Shown here piece after piece: positions 7,525 through 17,036 of a DNA stretch of 64,000 bases. The position numbers and the translations under genes are program-made. Origin of the DNA: G963676655 sp963678305 (lineage in GTDB: Bacteria; Verrucomicrobiota; Lentisphaeria; Victivallales; Victivallaceae); NCBI GenBank assembly GCA_963678305.2, contig CAXXVV010000012.1:248001-312000 (forward strand). The letters run 5' to 3'. The notes below the pieces were generated by a model. That model was not told the origin of the DNA and ran no database searches. It was given only the letters and a program-made list of their open reading frames with translations. Numbering within the stretch: the stretch's first letter is position 1; every line of letters starts with the position of its first letter.

Positions 7525-10500
7525 ATGAAGATATTATATTATAATTCTTGTAAAGAAAGAAATTCAAATAAACGACTGACTCCAATTCTTGTCTTTATTT
7601 TGATGTCGGTTGCTTGCGCTCTTTCTGCTAAAGAAGTTTATCATTTGGGAGTTTTGAGTCGAAATGATGACTCTATTGCCAGAAAAAAATGGCAGGCTAC
7701 TGTTGATTATCTCACAAAACACTCTGGGGTGGGTAAATTCGAGTTGATTCCACTGGAAAACAAGGATGTTGAATCACAAGCTCTGGCCGGAAAGATTGAT
7801 TTTTTAATCAGTAATCCTTCTATCTATGTCAAACTCACTCATTTCAAGAGTATAACTCCTCTTGCCACCTTGAGAAAGCGCTGTGCTCTCGGTCCGTTGT
7901 CGGTATACGGCGGAGTGATTTTTGCGTTGAATAAAAGCAGCAGCAAAATATCTTTCCAGGATATTCGAGGTAAAACCGTTGCGGCACCGACTCCGACTTC
8001 TTTCGGTGGATGGTTGACCTGTTTGCTTGAGATGGAAAAACATGATCTTTCAAGCGATGATTTCAAAGTTATATTTACAAAGCAGCAAAGGAAAGTTGTT
8101 GAGTATGTATTGAGCGGTAAAGCGGATTTCGGCTGCGTTCAGACAAATGTGCTGGAAAAGTATGCTCACGAAAAGGCCATTTCTCTGGACCGGTTCAAAT
8201 GTATGCCGCCGCCGACTCCCGCATTGGATTATTTCCCTTACAAATGTTCGACTCCATTATATCCTGAATGGGTTTTTTCCCGCAATGTAAATGTCCCTGA
8301 TATGGTTGCAAAGCAAGTAATGACAGCTTTGCTTGATATGCCGTCAGACTCGGCCGCCGCGTTGGATTCAGACAGTTTCGGCTGGACTGTTCCCAAGAAC
8401 TACAGTATGGTGCGGGAGTGCTTGATGAAGTTGAATATTCCGCCGTTCAGTCAGACAAAAGGCAGTCCCGGTTACGATTTTGAAGATATATATCGTGATC
8501 ATTTTGTCAGTGGAATCATCATTTTAAGCATATTGGCTATTATGTCAATGATTTTCCTGTTCATCCTCAATCGAAAACTGGTCATTGGCCGCAAACGTCA
8601 GGGTCAACTGTTAATGCAGCAGGAGGAGATGGGCAAGCTGCTTCAGGAAGCTGAGCAGCAGAAATCCATGATATTGAATAATGTATCCGAAGGTGTTATC
8701 TACATGGATAAGAATCAACGGGTGCTTTGGGCCAATCCCGGCGCGGCGAAACTGACTTCTCCAAGCCTGCATGAAATGACCGGGGAACAATGTTTCAAGA
8801 TTCTCTATGGCAGAAACCGGCCCTGCGATGACTGTCCGGTGCGGGAAGCTATTTCAACCGGTAAAACCGTGCAGCGGGAGCATCTCCAGCCAAATGGAGA
8901 TTATTTTTATATTTCCGCGGCTCCGGTTAAAGATGATAATGGCGATGTCATTGCGGTTGTTGAAACCTTTTATGACATAACCGAAAAGAAAAAACTTGAG
9001 CAGGAAAAAGAACATGACCGTCTTTTCCTGGAGATGCTGATGCAGGGCTTGCCGCTTGGAGTTGTGGTGGTTGACCCGAAAGATCATACTATTTTTGCGG
9101 TTAATCCTGCCGTATGTGAAATGATTGGCCTGGAAGAAGATAAAATTGTCGGAAACGTATGCCATAAATTCATCTGTCCGTCAGAAGAAGGAAATTGTCC
9201 GATTACAGACCACAATGAAGAAGTTGATCTTTCAGAACGCAAGCTCATAAAAGGGGACGGAACTTCCATCTCAATTATGAAGAGTGTCAGACGAGTCAAA
9301 CTTGACGACCGTGAAATGCTGGTTGAAACATTTATGGACATGGGGCCTTTGCGTCAGGTTAAAGATGATTTAGTTTCTGAATATTCGATGATGAATGAAC
9401 TGCTGGGAGACCTTAAGGTCGAAATAATGATTAAAGATGTGCAGAACGGCTTCAAATATATCTATGTGAATTCCGAGTTTGAAAAAGCAATGGGGATGCA
9501 GGCTGCTGAAATCATCGGGAAAAATGACGCGGATATATTTTCCGCCAAATACGCTGATAAAGTCCGGGCGCTGGATGAAAAAGTTGTTCAAACAGGAGCC
9601 GGCTGTAATGAGATGATTCAGCGTTTCAACAATGATGTTCGTGAAGAGCGGTGGTACTATACCCTTGAGACACCTCATAGTAATGCGGCGGATGAAGTTG
9701 AAAAAGTGTCAATTGTGGCGATTGACTTTACCGAGATCAAGCAATCCGCTGATGCGCAGGAAGCTGCAAAGATTGCGGCCGAAGATGCGAACAGGGCTAA
9801 GAGCGAATTCCTGGCAAACATGAGTCATGAGATACGTACCCCGATGAATGGAATTATGGGGATGAGTGAATTGTTACTCGACTCGACGTTGAGTGAGGAC
9901 CAGTTGCGATATGTCAGAGTTGTTAAATCGTCATGCAGTAACCTGTTGCATATTATCAATGATATTCTGGATATTTCCAAGATTGAGGCCGGTCGAATGG
10001 CAATCGACACGGTTGATTTCAGCCTTAAGGAAGTTCTTGATGAAGTTATGGGCATGGGGAAAGTGTTATTGGCTAAAAAGTCGGTTTCCCTGGATTATAA
10101 GTGTCAGTCCGGAGTTGCGGATGAATATATTGGCGACCCAGTCCGGGTTCGACAGATTTTAACTAATCTGGTCGGTAACTCAGCTAAGTTTACCAGTGAA
10201 GGCGGAATCAAGATCAATATCAAGTCGTTGGCTAAAGGGGATGACTGGCAGCGCCTCCAGTTTGAGGTACATGATACCGGCATCGGAATGACGCCGGAAG
10301 AAGCGGCGCAGATCTTTGATAAATTCGCTCAGGCTAAATCCACCAATAAACGTAAATATGGCGGTACCGGCCTCGGTTTGACTATTACAAAGAAACTGGT
10401 CGAGTTGATGGATGGAGATATTTCGGTCAGCAGCGTTAAAGGTAAAGGGTCAGTTTTTAAATTCAATATTAAACTTGGCAGACACAAGACACAGGATGTC

Positions 10501-11376
10501 GAATTGCCTGAATTTACTGACAACAGCATCCAAAACGTCTTACTGCTGGTTGAGGATAATCAGGTCAACCAGATGGTTTCGGTTAATATTCTGGAAAAGA
10601 AACTGAACTGCAAAGTCATTGTTGCCAATAACGGGCTTGAAGGTCTGAATGCACTGGACGAGCATAAGATAGACCTGGTTTTGATGGACTGTCAGATGCC
10701 GGTAATGGATGGTTATGAAGCGACCCGGGCGATTCGCGCTTCCGGCAAACCTTATGCCAATATTCCGATTGTGGCGGTTACCGCTGATGTCATGAGTGGA
10801 GCCAGGGACCGGTGCATCGAGGCCGGGATGAACGATTACATGGCTAAACCTGTTACGGTTGACAAATTTTCCAGGATTCTGAATATTTATTTGCATAATC
10901 ATGATGAAAATACTCCGACTGATTCATCCTCTCAGGAAGCGGCCGGAGCATCTTCTGCCGGGAATAAGAGTGATGATAAAGAACCGGTCAAGCAGGCGGC
11001 GGCGAGTAATCATGCCGCTATTGAAAGCGAATCACCGGTTTTCAATATTGAGATTATGAAAGATTCTGTCGGAAACGACAAAGCGACGTTGGAAATGTTG
11101 CTGGGATTGCTTAACGAGCAGTTGGACCAGTATTCCAAAGAACTTAAAGGTGTATTGGACTCGGACCGCCCGAATGAGCTTAAAGTGATTGCTCATACAA
11201 TCAAAGGAATGGCGGGTAATGCCGGCGGAATGAAGTTGTATGATATTGCGAAGCATCTTGAGGATGAATCGCTTGGGGCTTCAAAAGAGCAGCGTAAGAT
11301 AATGGGACAGGCGGTGCTTGACGCCTCTGACGAACTCAAAAAAGCTGTTCATGAATATACGGAGAAAAACTTCTGA
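7525..11376 (+). CDS. Hybrid histidine kinase with PhnD-like sensor domain
   Basis: A 1283-residue membrane sensor kinase. After a signal/anchor sequence, residues about 37-320 form a periplasmic PhnD-like substrate-binding fold (the phosphonate/phosphite binding-protein family). A transmembrane helix follows at about 329-350. Three PAS domains come next (about 381-490, 500-610, 624-742), the first two with Cys-rich CxxCP-like segments (RPCDDCPV and ICPSEEGNCP). Then HisKA with MSHEIRTPMNG (phospho-acceptor H768), HATPase (G-box near 944), a receiver domain (acceptor D1055 in LMDCQMPVMDG) and a C-terminal Hpt domain (H1224 in AHTIKGMAG). This is a full phosphorelay chain that still needs a cognate response regulator, and none lies in the window. 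It is a single-gene unit with AGGA before the ATG. The ligand is unknown; the fold suggests an oxyanion or small phosphonate. Confidence 0.93.
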   Translation: MKILYYNSCKERNSNKRLTPILVFILMSVACALSAKEVYHLGVLSRNDDSIARKKWQATVDYLTKHSGVGKFELIPLENKDVESQALAGKIDFLISNPSIYVKLTHFKSITPLATLRKRCALGPLSVYGGVIFALNKSSSKISFQDIRGKTVAAPTPTSFGGWLTCLLEMEKHDLSSDDFKVIFTKQQRKVVEYVLSGKADFGCVQTNVLEKYAHEKAISLDRFKCMPPPTPALDYFPYKCSTPLYPEWVFSRNVNVPDMVAKQVMTALLDMPSDSAAALDSDSFGWTVPKNYSMVRECLMKLNIPPFSQTKGSPGYDFEDIYRDHFVSGIIILSILAIMSMIFLFILNRKLVIGRKRQGQLLMQQEEMGKLLQEAEQQKSMILNNVSEGVIYMDKNQRVLWANPGAAKLTSPSLHEMTGEQCFKILYGRNRPCDDCPVREAISTGKTVQREHLQPNGDYFYISAAPVKDDNGDVIAVVETFYDITEKKKLEQEKEHDRLFLEMLMQGLPLGVVVVDPKDHTIFAVNPAVCEMIGLEEDKIVGNVCHKFICPSEEGNCPITDHNEEVDLSERKLIKGDGTSISIMKSVRRVKLDDREMLVETFMDMGPLRQVKDDLVSEYSMMNELLGDLKVEIMIKDVQNGFKYIYVNSEFEKAMGMQAAEIIGKNDADIFSAKYADKVRALDEKVVQTGAGCNEMIQRFNNDVREERWYYTLETPHSNAADEVEKVSIVAIDFTEIKQSADAQEAAKIAAEDANRAKSEFLANMSHEIRTPMNGIMGMSELLLDSTLSEDQLRYVRVVKSSCSNLLHIINDILDISKIEAGRMAIDTVDFSLKEVLDEVMGMGKVLLAKKSVSLDYKCQSGVADEYIGDPVRVRQILTNLVGNSAKFTSEGGIKINIKSLAKGDDWQRLQFEVHDTGIGMTPEEAAQIFDKFAQAKSTNKRKYGGTGLGLTITKKLVELMDGDISVSSVKGKGSVFKFNIKLGRHKTQDVELPEFTDNSIQNVLLLVEDNQVNQMVSVNILEKKLNCKVIVANNGLEGLNALDEHKIDLVLMDCQMPVMDGYEATRAIRASGKPYANIPIVAVTADVMSGARDRCIEAGMNDYMAKPVTVDKFSRILNIYLHNHDENTPTDSSSQEAAGASSAGNKSDDKEPVKQAAASNHAAIESESPVFNIEIMKDSVGNDKATLEMLLGLLNEQLDQYSKELKGVLDSDRPNELKVIAHTIKGMAGNAGGMKLYDIAKHLEDESLGASKEQRKIMGQAVLDASDELKKAVHEYTEKNF

Positions 11377-11483
11377 AGCTTCTCTTTTGGGGCAATCGGC
11401 TTGTTGGGTCGGTTGTACTTATCCGGTTTTCGTATGTCTGGACCTTGTGTTTTCTTCATTAACATGTCAGGAGATAAATATAC

Positions 11484-12728
11484 ATGAATAAAATATTAAC
11501 AGGAGCCGTTGCCGTCTTTCTGGTAATTGCTCCTTTTACGGCGATGCAGGCGAGGGTGTACCGTGGTTCTGAAGTGTTTCTGCAATACTTTGTGGAAAAA
11601 CTTGTAAAGGGGAAGCGGGTCGGGCTGATTACCAATCCTACCGGGGTAAATGCCAGATTGCAATCTACTGCGGATATATTCAAGAAGGATCGCCGCATAA
11701 ACCTGACCGCGCTTTTTGCCCCTGAGCACGGTATTCGCGGCAACGTTCCGGCCGGAGAGCGCTTTTTAACATCGATCGACCCCAATACCGGGCTGGTCGT
11801 TTATTCGCTTTATGACCCTAAGTCCAGAACTCATCGCCCCCCTGCTGACGCTCTGGCCAAGGTCGATGTCCTTATATATGATATTCAGGATACCGGCAGC
11901 CGCTCTTACACTTATATCTGGCATCTGGCCGAAGTCATGGCCGCTGCTGCTGCTGCCGGTAAAGAGGTTATCGTTTTTGATATTCCGAATCCGCTTGGCG
12001 CCACAGTGGTAGACGGTCCGATCCGGGAGGAAAAATACAAGTCATTTATCGGTTTACATCCCATTCCCTGCGTTTATGGCATGACGGTTGGAGAGCTGGC
12101 TCGCTTTATGAATAAAGAGTTCAAAATTAATTGCACGCTCAAGATAGTCCCGATGGTTAATTACAAGCGCGGAATGTCATGGGCTCAGACCGGCTTGCCG
12201 TGGGTTCCGACTTCTCCACAGATCCCGTCGCCGGAGTCGGCATGTCTCTTTGCTACAACCGGCGTCCTCGGGGAACTTGGTATTGTCAGTATGGGGGTAT
12301 TTTACACCATTCCGTTTCAAGTGATCACCGCGCCGTGGATTGATGCAGGAAAGATGACTGCCTGGCTTAACAGTCAGAGATTGCCGGGATGTCGCTTCAG
12401 GGAGATTCATATCAAACCTTATTTTGGTCTGTTTGAAAAGCAGAATACGCACGGAGTGCAGATTTACATTACCAATACCGCAACGTATCGTCCTTTGACG
12501 ACGACGGCGGCTATTCTCTGTTATTTGCAGAAGTATTGTCTTGGTAAGGGATTTCGCTGGCGTCCGGACCGGATAGAGAGGTTTGACAAAGCTGTCGGTA
12601 CGGATGAGATGCGCAAAATGATCCAGCGGGGTTATTCATATCGTCAGGTTGCGAATGCCTGGCAACGCGAGCTTGACGGTTTCCGCGCCAAACGCCGCAA
12701 GTATCTGATTCCTGATTATGATAAATAA
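11484..12728 (+). CDS. namZ: NamZ-like exo-beta-N-acetylmuramidase (DUF1343, GH171)
   Basis: A 414-residue protein of the DUF1343 family, whose characterised member NamZ removes non-reducing N-acetylmuramic acid from peptidoglycan fragments. The N-terminus is a signal peptide (hydrophobic residues about 4-20), so the enzyme is exported. Family hallmarks visible are GLITNPTGV near residue 50, FAPEHGIRG (E81, H82), YDIQDTGSRSYTY, FDIPNPLG and YGMTVGELA. Length matches the family. It heads a co-directional run with a flavin-reductase-like gene (35-base gap), oligoendopeptidase F (13 bases) and a 2-hydroxyacid dehydrogenase (1 base). This may link cell-wall recycling with peptide turnover, though the grouping could be only positional. 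Confidence 0.88.
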   Translation: MNKILTGAVAVFLVIAPFTAMQARVYRGSEVFLQYFVEKLVKGKRVGLITNPTGVNARLQSTADIFKKDRRINLTALFAPEHGIRGNVPAGERFLTSIDPNTGLVVYSLYDPKSRTHRPPADALAKVDVLIYDIQDTGSRSYTYIWHLAEVMAAAAAAGKEVIVFDIPNPLGATVVDGPIREEKYKSFIGLHPIPCVYGMTVGELARFMNKEFKINCTLKIVPMVNYKRGMSWAQTGLPWVPTSPQIPSPESACLFATTGVLGELGIVSMGVFYTIPFQVITAPWIDAGKMTAWLNSQRLPGCRFREIHIKPYFGLFEKQNTHGVQIYITNTATYRPLTTTAAILCYLQKYCLGKGFRWRPDRIERFDKAVGTDEMRKMIQRGYSYRQVANAWQRELDGFRAKRRKYLIPDYDK

Positions 12729-12763
12729 TTATTCATCCACGTAAAAACATAGGAGAAATCAAA

Positions 12764-13294
12764 ATGGAACGGGAACAAATTGATATTGCTGATTTGAATG
12801 TAAATATTTTCAATGTGTTGAACAGCGGTTGGATGCTGCTGACCGCTGGGGATTACCGGAGCCATAACTGTATGACAGTTTCCTGGGGCTTTCTCGGTAC
12901 TTTCTGGGCCAGGCCGGTCGCGATTGCCGGTGTCCGGCCGCAGCGGCATACTTTTCAGTTTATGGAACAGGCGGATTCGTTTTCTCTCTGCGCGTTTCCT
13001 GAACAGTATCGCGACGCTCTGACTTTTTGCGGTACGAAATCGGGTCGTGATTGCGATAAGGTCGAAGAGACCGGGCTGACCCCGATCAGACTGGAAGAGG
13101 TGGAAGTGCCGGGTTATGCGGAAGCGGAGTTGATTATTGAATGCCGGATTGTTTACGCGGATGAATTGAGGGGAAAAAACTTTCTGGAAAAATCTCTTGT
13201 CGGAGAAATTTATCCGAACCGGGATTTTCATAAAATGTTTTTCGGGGAAGTGGTAAATATTACCGGAACAGACAAATACATCAACAAAGGTTGA
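12764..13294 (+). CDS. Flavin reductase-like (FMN split-barrel) protein
   Basis: A 176-residue cytosolic protein of the flavin reductase-like domain family, which binds FMN in a split beta-barrel and usually reduces flavin with NAD(P)H. The pattern NCMTVSWGFLGTFWARPVAI followed by a RHTFQ segment and a CAFP stretch is typical of these single-domain members. The last ~60 residues hold the family's Glu/Val-rich strands and a GEVVNITG end. The ribosome site is AGGAGA 8-13 bases before the ATG. It lies between the NamZ-like and pepF genes and is likely co-transcribed. A specific partner monooxygenase is not visible, so its electron acceptor is unknown. Confidence 0.82.
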   Translation: MEREQIDIADLNVNIFNVLNSGWMLLTAGDYRSHNCMTVSWGFLGTFWARPVAIAGVRPQRHTFQFMEQADSFSLCAFPEQYRDALTFCGTKSGRDCDKVEETGLTPIRLEEVEVPGYAEAELIIECRIVYADELRGKNFLEKSLVGEIYPNRDFHKMFFGEVVNITGTDKYINKG

Positions 13295-13307
13295 AAGAGG
13301 ACATTAA

Positions 13308-15110
13308 ATGAGTGAACAAGCGAAAAAAAGCCCGTCCCGGGAAAGTCTGCCGTTGGAGATGACCTGGGATCTGGAACTTATATACAATGATTTGGATGTG
13401 TGGGAAAAAGATTTTGCCGCAATCGATGAAAAAATTAACGTGATAATGCGTTTTCAAGGACGTCTGGGAGATGGTCCGGAAATTCTGGCCGATGCATTCC
13501 GGGCGATGGACGAGATGGAGCGGCTGGCTGAAAAAGTCTATGTTTATGCTCATTTGCGCTCTGATCAGGACCTTGGCAATTCCGAAAACCGGTCCCTGCT
13601 GGACCGGGTAAGCATCAAATTCGCGGAACTTTCCGGCGCGATGGCCTGGTTTGAACCGGAATTCCTGGCCCTTGACGCATCAGTTCATCAGCTATATTTG
13701 TGTTCCTCAGAGCTGAAATTTTACAACCGGACAATCAGGGAAATGCTGCGAAGCCGGGCGCATACCCTTTCCGCCAAGGAAGAACGTTTGCTCGGATTGG
13801 CGTCAGACATTTTCAGCGCCCCGCACAAGACATTCTCGGCCTTTAACAATGCAGACCTGAAGTTCCCGGTCATCAAAGATGATACAGACTCGGATGTTGA
13901 ACTTACTCACGGCAACTTTATTAAATTTTTGGAATCCGCGAATCGAGATGTCCGGAAGAGTGCTTTTGAAGCCCTTTACGATACTTTCAACGGATTCCGT
14001 AATACGTTGGCGACAACGCTTGACGCAACGGTTAAAAGACATGTCTTCAGTTCTGAAGTGCGTAATTATCCTTCGGTGCTGGAAGCGGCTTTGTTCAGTG
14101 ACAACGTTCCGGTTGATGTATACAATAATCTTATTTCCACCGTTCACAGCCATCTGGGGCCGCTGCATAAATATTTTGCGTTGCGGGCCCGGGTTATGAA
14201 ACTGGACAAATTGAACATGTATGATATTTATAATCCGCTGGTTCCTGACTGCCGGATGGAACTGAGCTGGGACGAAGCCAGAAAACACGTTGAAGCGGCT
14301 GTTAGTCCCCTCGGGAAAGAGTATTGCGAGGTCATGAGCGACGCTTTTGATAAACGCTGGATTGATGTGCTTGAATGTAAGGGCAAGCGTTCAGGAGCCT
14401 ATTCCAGCGGTTGTTTTGATACCGCGCCGTACATTCTGATGAATTTTAACGGTACCCTTAATGATGTGTTCACTCTGGCTCATGAACTGGGGCATTCCAT
14501 GCATTCATGGCATTCAAACCATACTCAGCATTATCACTATGCCGACTACCGGATTTTCGTAGCGGAGGTGGCTTCAACCACTAATGAACTGCTGCTCCAT
14601 CATTATTTGATGGAACAGAATCAGGATCCTTCGGTCCGGGCCTATCTGCTCTGTCATCTGCTCGACCAGATTCGCGGCACCCTTTACCGCCAGACTATGT
14701 TTGCCGAGTTTGAAAAACATATTCATGGGTTGGCGGAACAGAAGGTGCCGCTGACTCCTGATATGTTGTGTGAAGATTATTTTAAACTCAATGCCGAGTA
14801 TCACGGGAATAACGTTGCGCCTGATCAGCGGATTGAGATGGAATGGGCGAGAATTCCACATTTCTATTATAATTTCTATGTTTACAAGTATGCCACCGGC
14901 ATTTCGGCGGCTGCCGCTCTCAGTAAAAATATTCTCAGCGGTGATAAGCGTAAGCTTGAGGATTACATCGGCTTCCTGAAAGCCGGTGACTCCAAAGATG
15001 TGCTGGATATTATGAAAGATGCGGGAGTGGATCTTTCAACGCCTGAGCCGGTTATTGCCGCATTGAAACTGTTCGATGAAACGGTCGAACAACTTGACGG
15101 ATTGTTGTAA
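13308..15110 (+). CDS. pepF: Oligoendopeptidase F (M3B)
   Basis: A 600-residue zinc oligopeptidase of family M3B, matching the ~600-residue length of PepF. It hydrolyses short peptides in the cytosol. The zinc site is HELGHSMHSWH (H392-ELG-H396) with the downstream glutamate in FVAEVASTTNE (E420). A C-terminal substrate region with NVAPDQRIEMEWARIPHFYY and FYVYKYATGISAA is also typical of the family. The N-terminal helical half lacks motifs but aligns in character with PepF. AGAGGA precedes the ATG. It is one base away from the next gene, so the two are probably translationally linked. Confidence 0.95.
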   Translation: MSEQAKKSPSRESLPLEMTWDLELIYNDLDVWEKDFAAIDEKINVIMRFQGRLGDGPEILADAFRAMDEMERLAEKVYVYAHLRSDQDLGNSENRSLLDRVSIKFAELSGAMAWFEPEFLALDASVHQLYLCSSELKFYNRTIREMLRSRAHTLSAKEERLLGLASDIFSAPHKTFSAFNNADLKFPVIKDDTDSDVELTHGNFIKFLESANRDVRKSAFEALYDTFNGFRNTLATTLDATVKRHVFSSEVRNYPSVLEAALFSDNVPVDVYNNLISTVHSHLGPLHKYFALRARVMKLDKLNMYDIYNPLVPDCRMELSWDEARKHVEAAVSPLGKEYCEVMSDAFDKRWIDVLECKGKRSGAYSSGCFDTAPYILMNFNGTLNDVFTLAHELGHSMHSWHSNHTQHYHYADYRIFVAEVASTTNELLLHHYLMEQNQDPSVRAYLLCHLLDQIRGTLYRQTMFAEFEKHIHGLAEQKVPLTPDMLCEDYFKLNAEYHGNNVAPDQRIEMEWARIPHFYYNFYVYKYATGISAAAALSKNILSGDKRKLEDYIGFLKAGDSKDVLDIMKDAGVDLSTPEPVIAALKLFDETVEQLDGLL

Positions 15111-15111
15111 T

Positions 15112-16092
15112 ATGGACAAGGAATTTCAGGTTTTCTTTTATGAGGCGTTCGAGGAAGAACGTGACGCTCTGGAAAGATTTAACGCCGGAACCATTGCGGC
15201 CGGATATGACTGGAAAACCATTCAGGAGACGGGGCACACTGCACCGCCGGCTCCTATCATATCGGTTCGAACCCAGTCGCATATTCCAGCGGAGTGGAAA
15301 GACAGCTTAAAAGGTATATTGACCCGCAGTACCGGGTATGATCATCTGACCGCATACCGTTGCGATAATCAGGCCGATAATATTGCGTTGGGGTATTTGC
15401 CGCTGTATTGCAACCGGTCTGTGGCGGAACAGGCGATGCTTTTCTGGACCGCGCTGCTGCGTCGTTTGCCGCTTCAGATGCGGCAGTTTTCATCATTTCA
15501 TCGTGACGGGATCACCGGGGGGGAATGTGCCGGACGTACTCTTGCGGTATTCGGCGTCGGAAACATCGGCAGTCAGGTGGTGAGGATCGGACAGGGGCTC
15601 GATATGCATGTCATCGGTGTCGATATTGAGCAAAAGCATCAAGCTGTTCAATATGTTGCGCCGGAAACAGCTTTGAAGCAGGCTGATATTATTGCCTGTA
15701 CCATGAACCTGACCGCGAATAACCGCGACTACTTTGCCTATGATACGCTGAAAAAAGCAAAACCAGGAGTGGTTTTCGTCAACGTCGCCAGAGGCGAGCT
15801 GTCCCCGCCTGATGATCTGCTGCGGTTGCTTCAGGAAGGCCATCTTGGAGGTGTCGGGCTGGATGTTTATCCTGAAGAGAAAACGCTTGGTCCCGCCCTG
15901 CGCGGCGAGATTCCGGCAACGGGAACAATTCTGGAGGCCGTTAACGCATTACAACAGCGTCATGATGTGATCATGACGCCGCATAACGCTTTTAATACGG
16001 AAGAGGCGGTTGAACGCAAATCAGAGCAGAGTATTCAGCAGCTCAAGTCGCTGATAAATGACAACCGTTTTATTTGGGATCTCCCCGATTGA
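15112..16092 (+). CDS. D-isomer 2-hydroxyacid dehydrogenase
   Basis: A 326-residue NAD-dependent dehydrogenase of the D-2-hydroxyacid family (D-lactate dehydrogenase/phosphoglycerate dehydrogenase type). It would interconvert a 2-keto acid and its D-2-hydroxy acid. The Rossmann motif is VFGVGNIGSQVV. Catalytic-loop regions VNVARGE and GGVGLDVYPEE are clear, and the general-base histidine is in MTPHNAFNT. The N-terminal catalytic half is atypical but contains the expected TRSTGYDHL-like segment. The ATG at 15112 is chosen because it follows the pepF stop by one base. Its 3' end overlaps the convergent membrane-protein gene by 23 bases. The true substrate is not evident; D-lactate is possible. 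Confidence 0.85.
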   Translation: MDKEFQVFFYEAFEEERDALERFNAGTIAAGYDWKTIQETGHTAPPAPIISVRTQSHIPAEWKDSLKGILTRSTGYDHLTAYRCDNQADNIALGYLPLYCNRSVAEQAMLFWTALLRRLPLQMRQFSSFHRDGITGGECAGRTLAVFGVGNIGSQVVRIGQGLDMHVIGVDIEQKHQAVQYVAPETALKQADIIACTMNLTANNRDYFAYDTLKKAKPGVVFVNVARGELSPPDDLLRLLQEGHLGGVGLDVYPEEKTLGPALRGEIPATGTILEAVNALQQRHDVIMTPHNAFNTEEAVERKSEQSIQQLKSLINDNRFIWDLPD

Positions 16093-16525
16093 CCAGGTTG
16101 ACATTGCGGTTTCTGGTTATTTCGAGCAGCTTTTCTTTGAGACTGTCAATTTTCCTGACAATCTTCAGAACATCGGTATGCATCATAACCACGCCTTGAT
16201 TGATAAAGCATATTGCGATTATTGCCGCGACAAAAAGCAGGCAGCCTGCAAGGACGATTCCCACGCTTTTTCCCGGGAGTGAAATGGCAATATCATTGTG
16301 CCGGTCTTTGTAGGACATTATTTCCTGGGAGATCCCCTTCATCAATCCAAGTTCTTGACCGTTCAAGATGTCTTTGATGACCAGCAGGATCCAAATGCTG
16401 ACCGAGACGCCGAGGACAATCAGGATAAAGCCGACAACGTCGCTGAATTTTATATGGGGTAAAGCGCCGGGGTCTTCGCTTCTCTGCTGTGAATCCCAGT
16501 CCCGGCGCATTTGACGTTCATCCAT
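16070..16525 (-). CDS. Two-helix membrane protein
   Basis: A 151-residue hypothetical protein with a charged N-terminus rich in Asp/Arg/Gln. It has two hydrophobic helices (about residues 30-52 and 88-112) and a C-terminal amphipathic stretch with heptad character (KIVRKIDSLKEKLLEITRN). No known family is recognised. It starts 6 bases after the TRL-like lipoprotein gene and is probably co-transcribed with it. Its end overlaps the convergent dehydrogenase gene by 23 bases, which is unusual but consistent in both frames. The ribosome site is weak, so translation may depend on the upstream gene. Confidence 0.65.
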   Translation of the reverse strand: MDERQMRRDWDSQQRSEDPGALPHIKFSDVVGFILIVLGVSVSIWILLVIKDILNGQELGLMKGISQEIMSYKDRHNDIAISLPGKSVGIVLAGCLLFVAAIIAICFINQGVVMMHTDVLKIVRKIDSLKEKLLEITRNRNVNLVNRGDPK

Positions 16526-16531
16526 GATCTG

Positions 16532-16870
16532 TTAATATCCGTACACGTGCATGGTTATCTGCTGGAACATGAAAAAGCCGACGTTCTTGTACTCATATTC
16601 CACCTGGGTGATATTTTTAATTCCCACGCTGTCGGCGGCGGCTTTAACGCTCAGGTCGCCGCTGGAAACCAGTGACATGACCGCGGTGTGGGTTGAGGTG
16701 CCGTGTTTGATTTTAGCGCCAGCCGGAGCCGGTTTGTAGTATTCCGGTACCGGAACGGTGAATTGAGCTGTTATCGGGGTTTTGCAGCCTTCATACGGCG
16801 CGCTGCCGATGCAGCCGGTCATTGAAATTACGCACAAGAGCAGGGCAAGGACGGTGAGGGACTTTTTCAT
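16532..16870 (-). CDS. TRL-like family lipoprotein
   Basis: A 112-residue predicted lipoprotein. Residues 1-20 form a signal peptide ending in the lipobox-like MTGC (C20). The mature part matches the pattern of TRL-like proteins (tRNA-associated locus family): the MSLVSSGDLSVKAAADSVG segment, then GIKNITQVEYEYKNVG, and a C-terminal hydrophobic YGY end. The role of this family is unknown. GGGAG precedes the ATG by a proper distance. It is first in a two-gene unit with the downstream membrane protein and divergent from the 570-residue membrane protein at 17037. Confidence 0.78.
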   Translation of the reverse strand: MKKSLTVLALLLCVISMTGCIGSAPYEGCKTPITAQFTVPVPEYYKPAPAGAKIKHGTSTHTAVMSLVSSGDLSVKAAADSVGIKNITQVEYEYKNVGFFMFQQITMHVYGY

Positions 16871-17036
16871 GTTATTCTCCCGGTTGAGTTTTGGTTTGAA
16901 AAATGGTTCCTTATCTTCGACAGAACTGTCATCTTTATGAATATAGTTTTATTTCAAAGTATAATCAAGTATTGTTCTTGAATTTTTACCCTCGTGAGGT
17001 ATTTTTTTACAGGTAACAAGTAAATGGGAGTATAAA

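Noticed and set aside
11377..11483. Terminator after the hybrid kinase
   Set aside because: Only short imperfect pairings are present and no T-tract follows.
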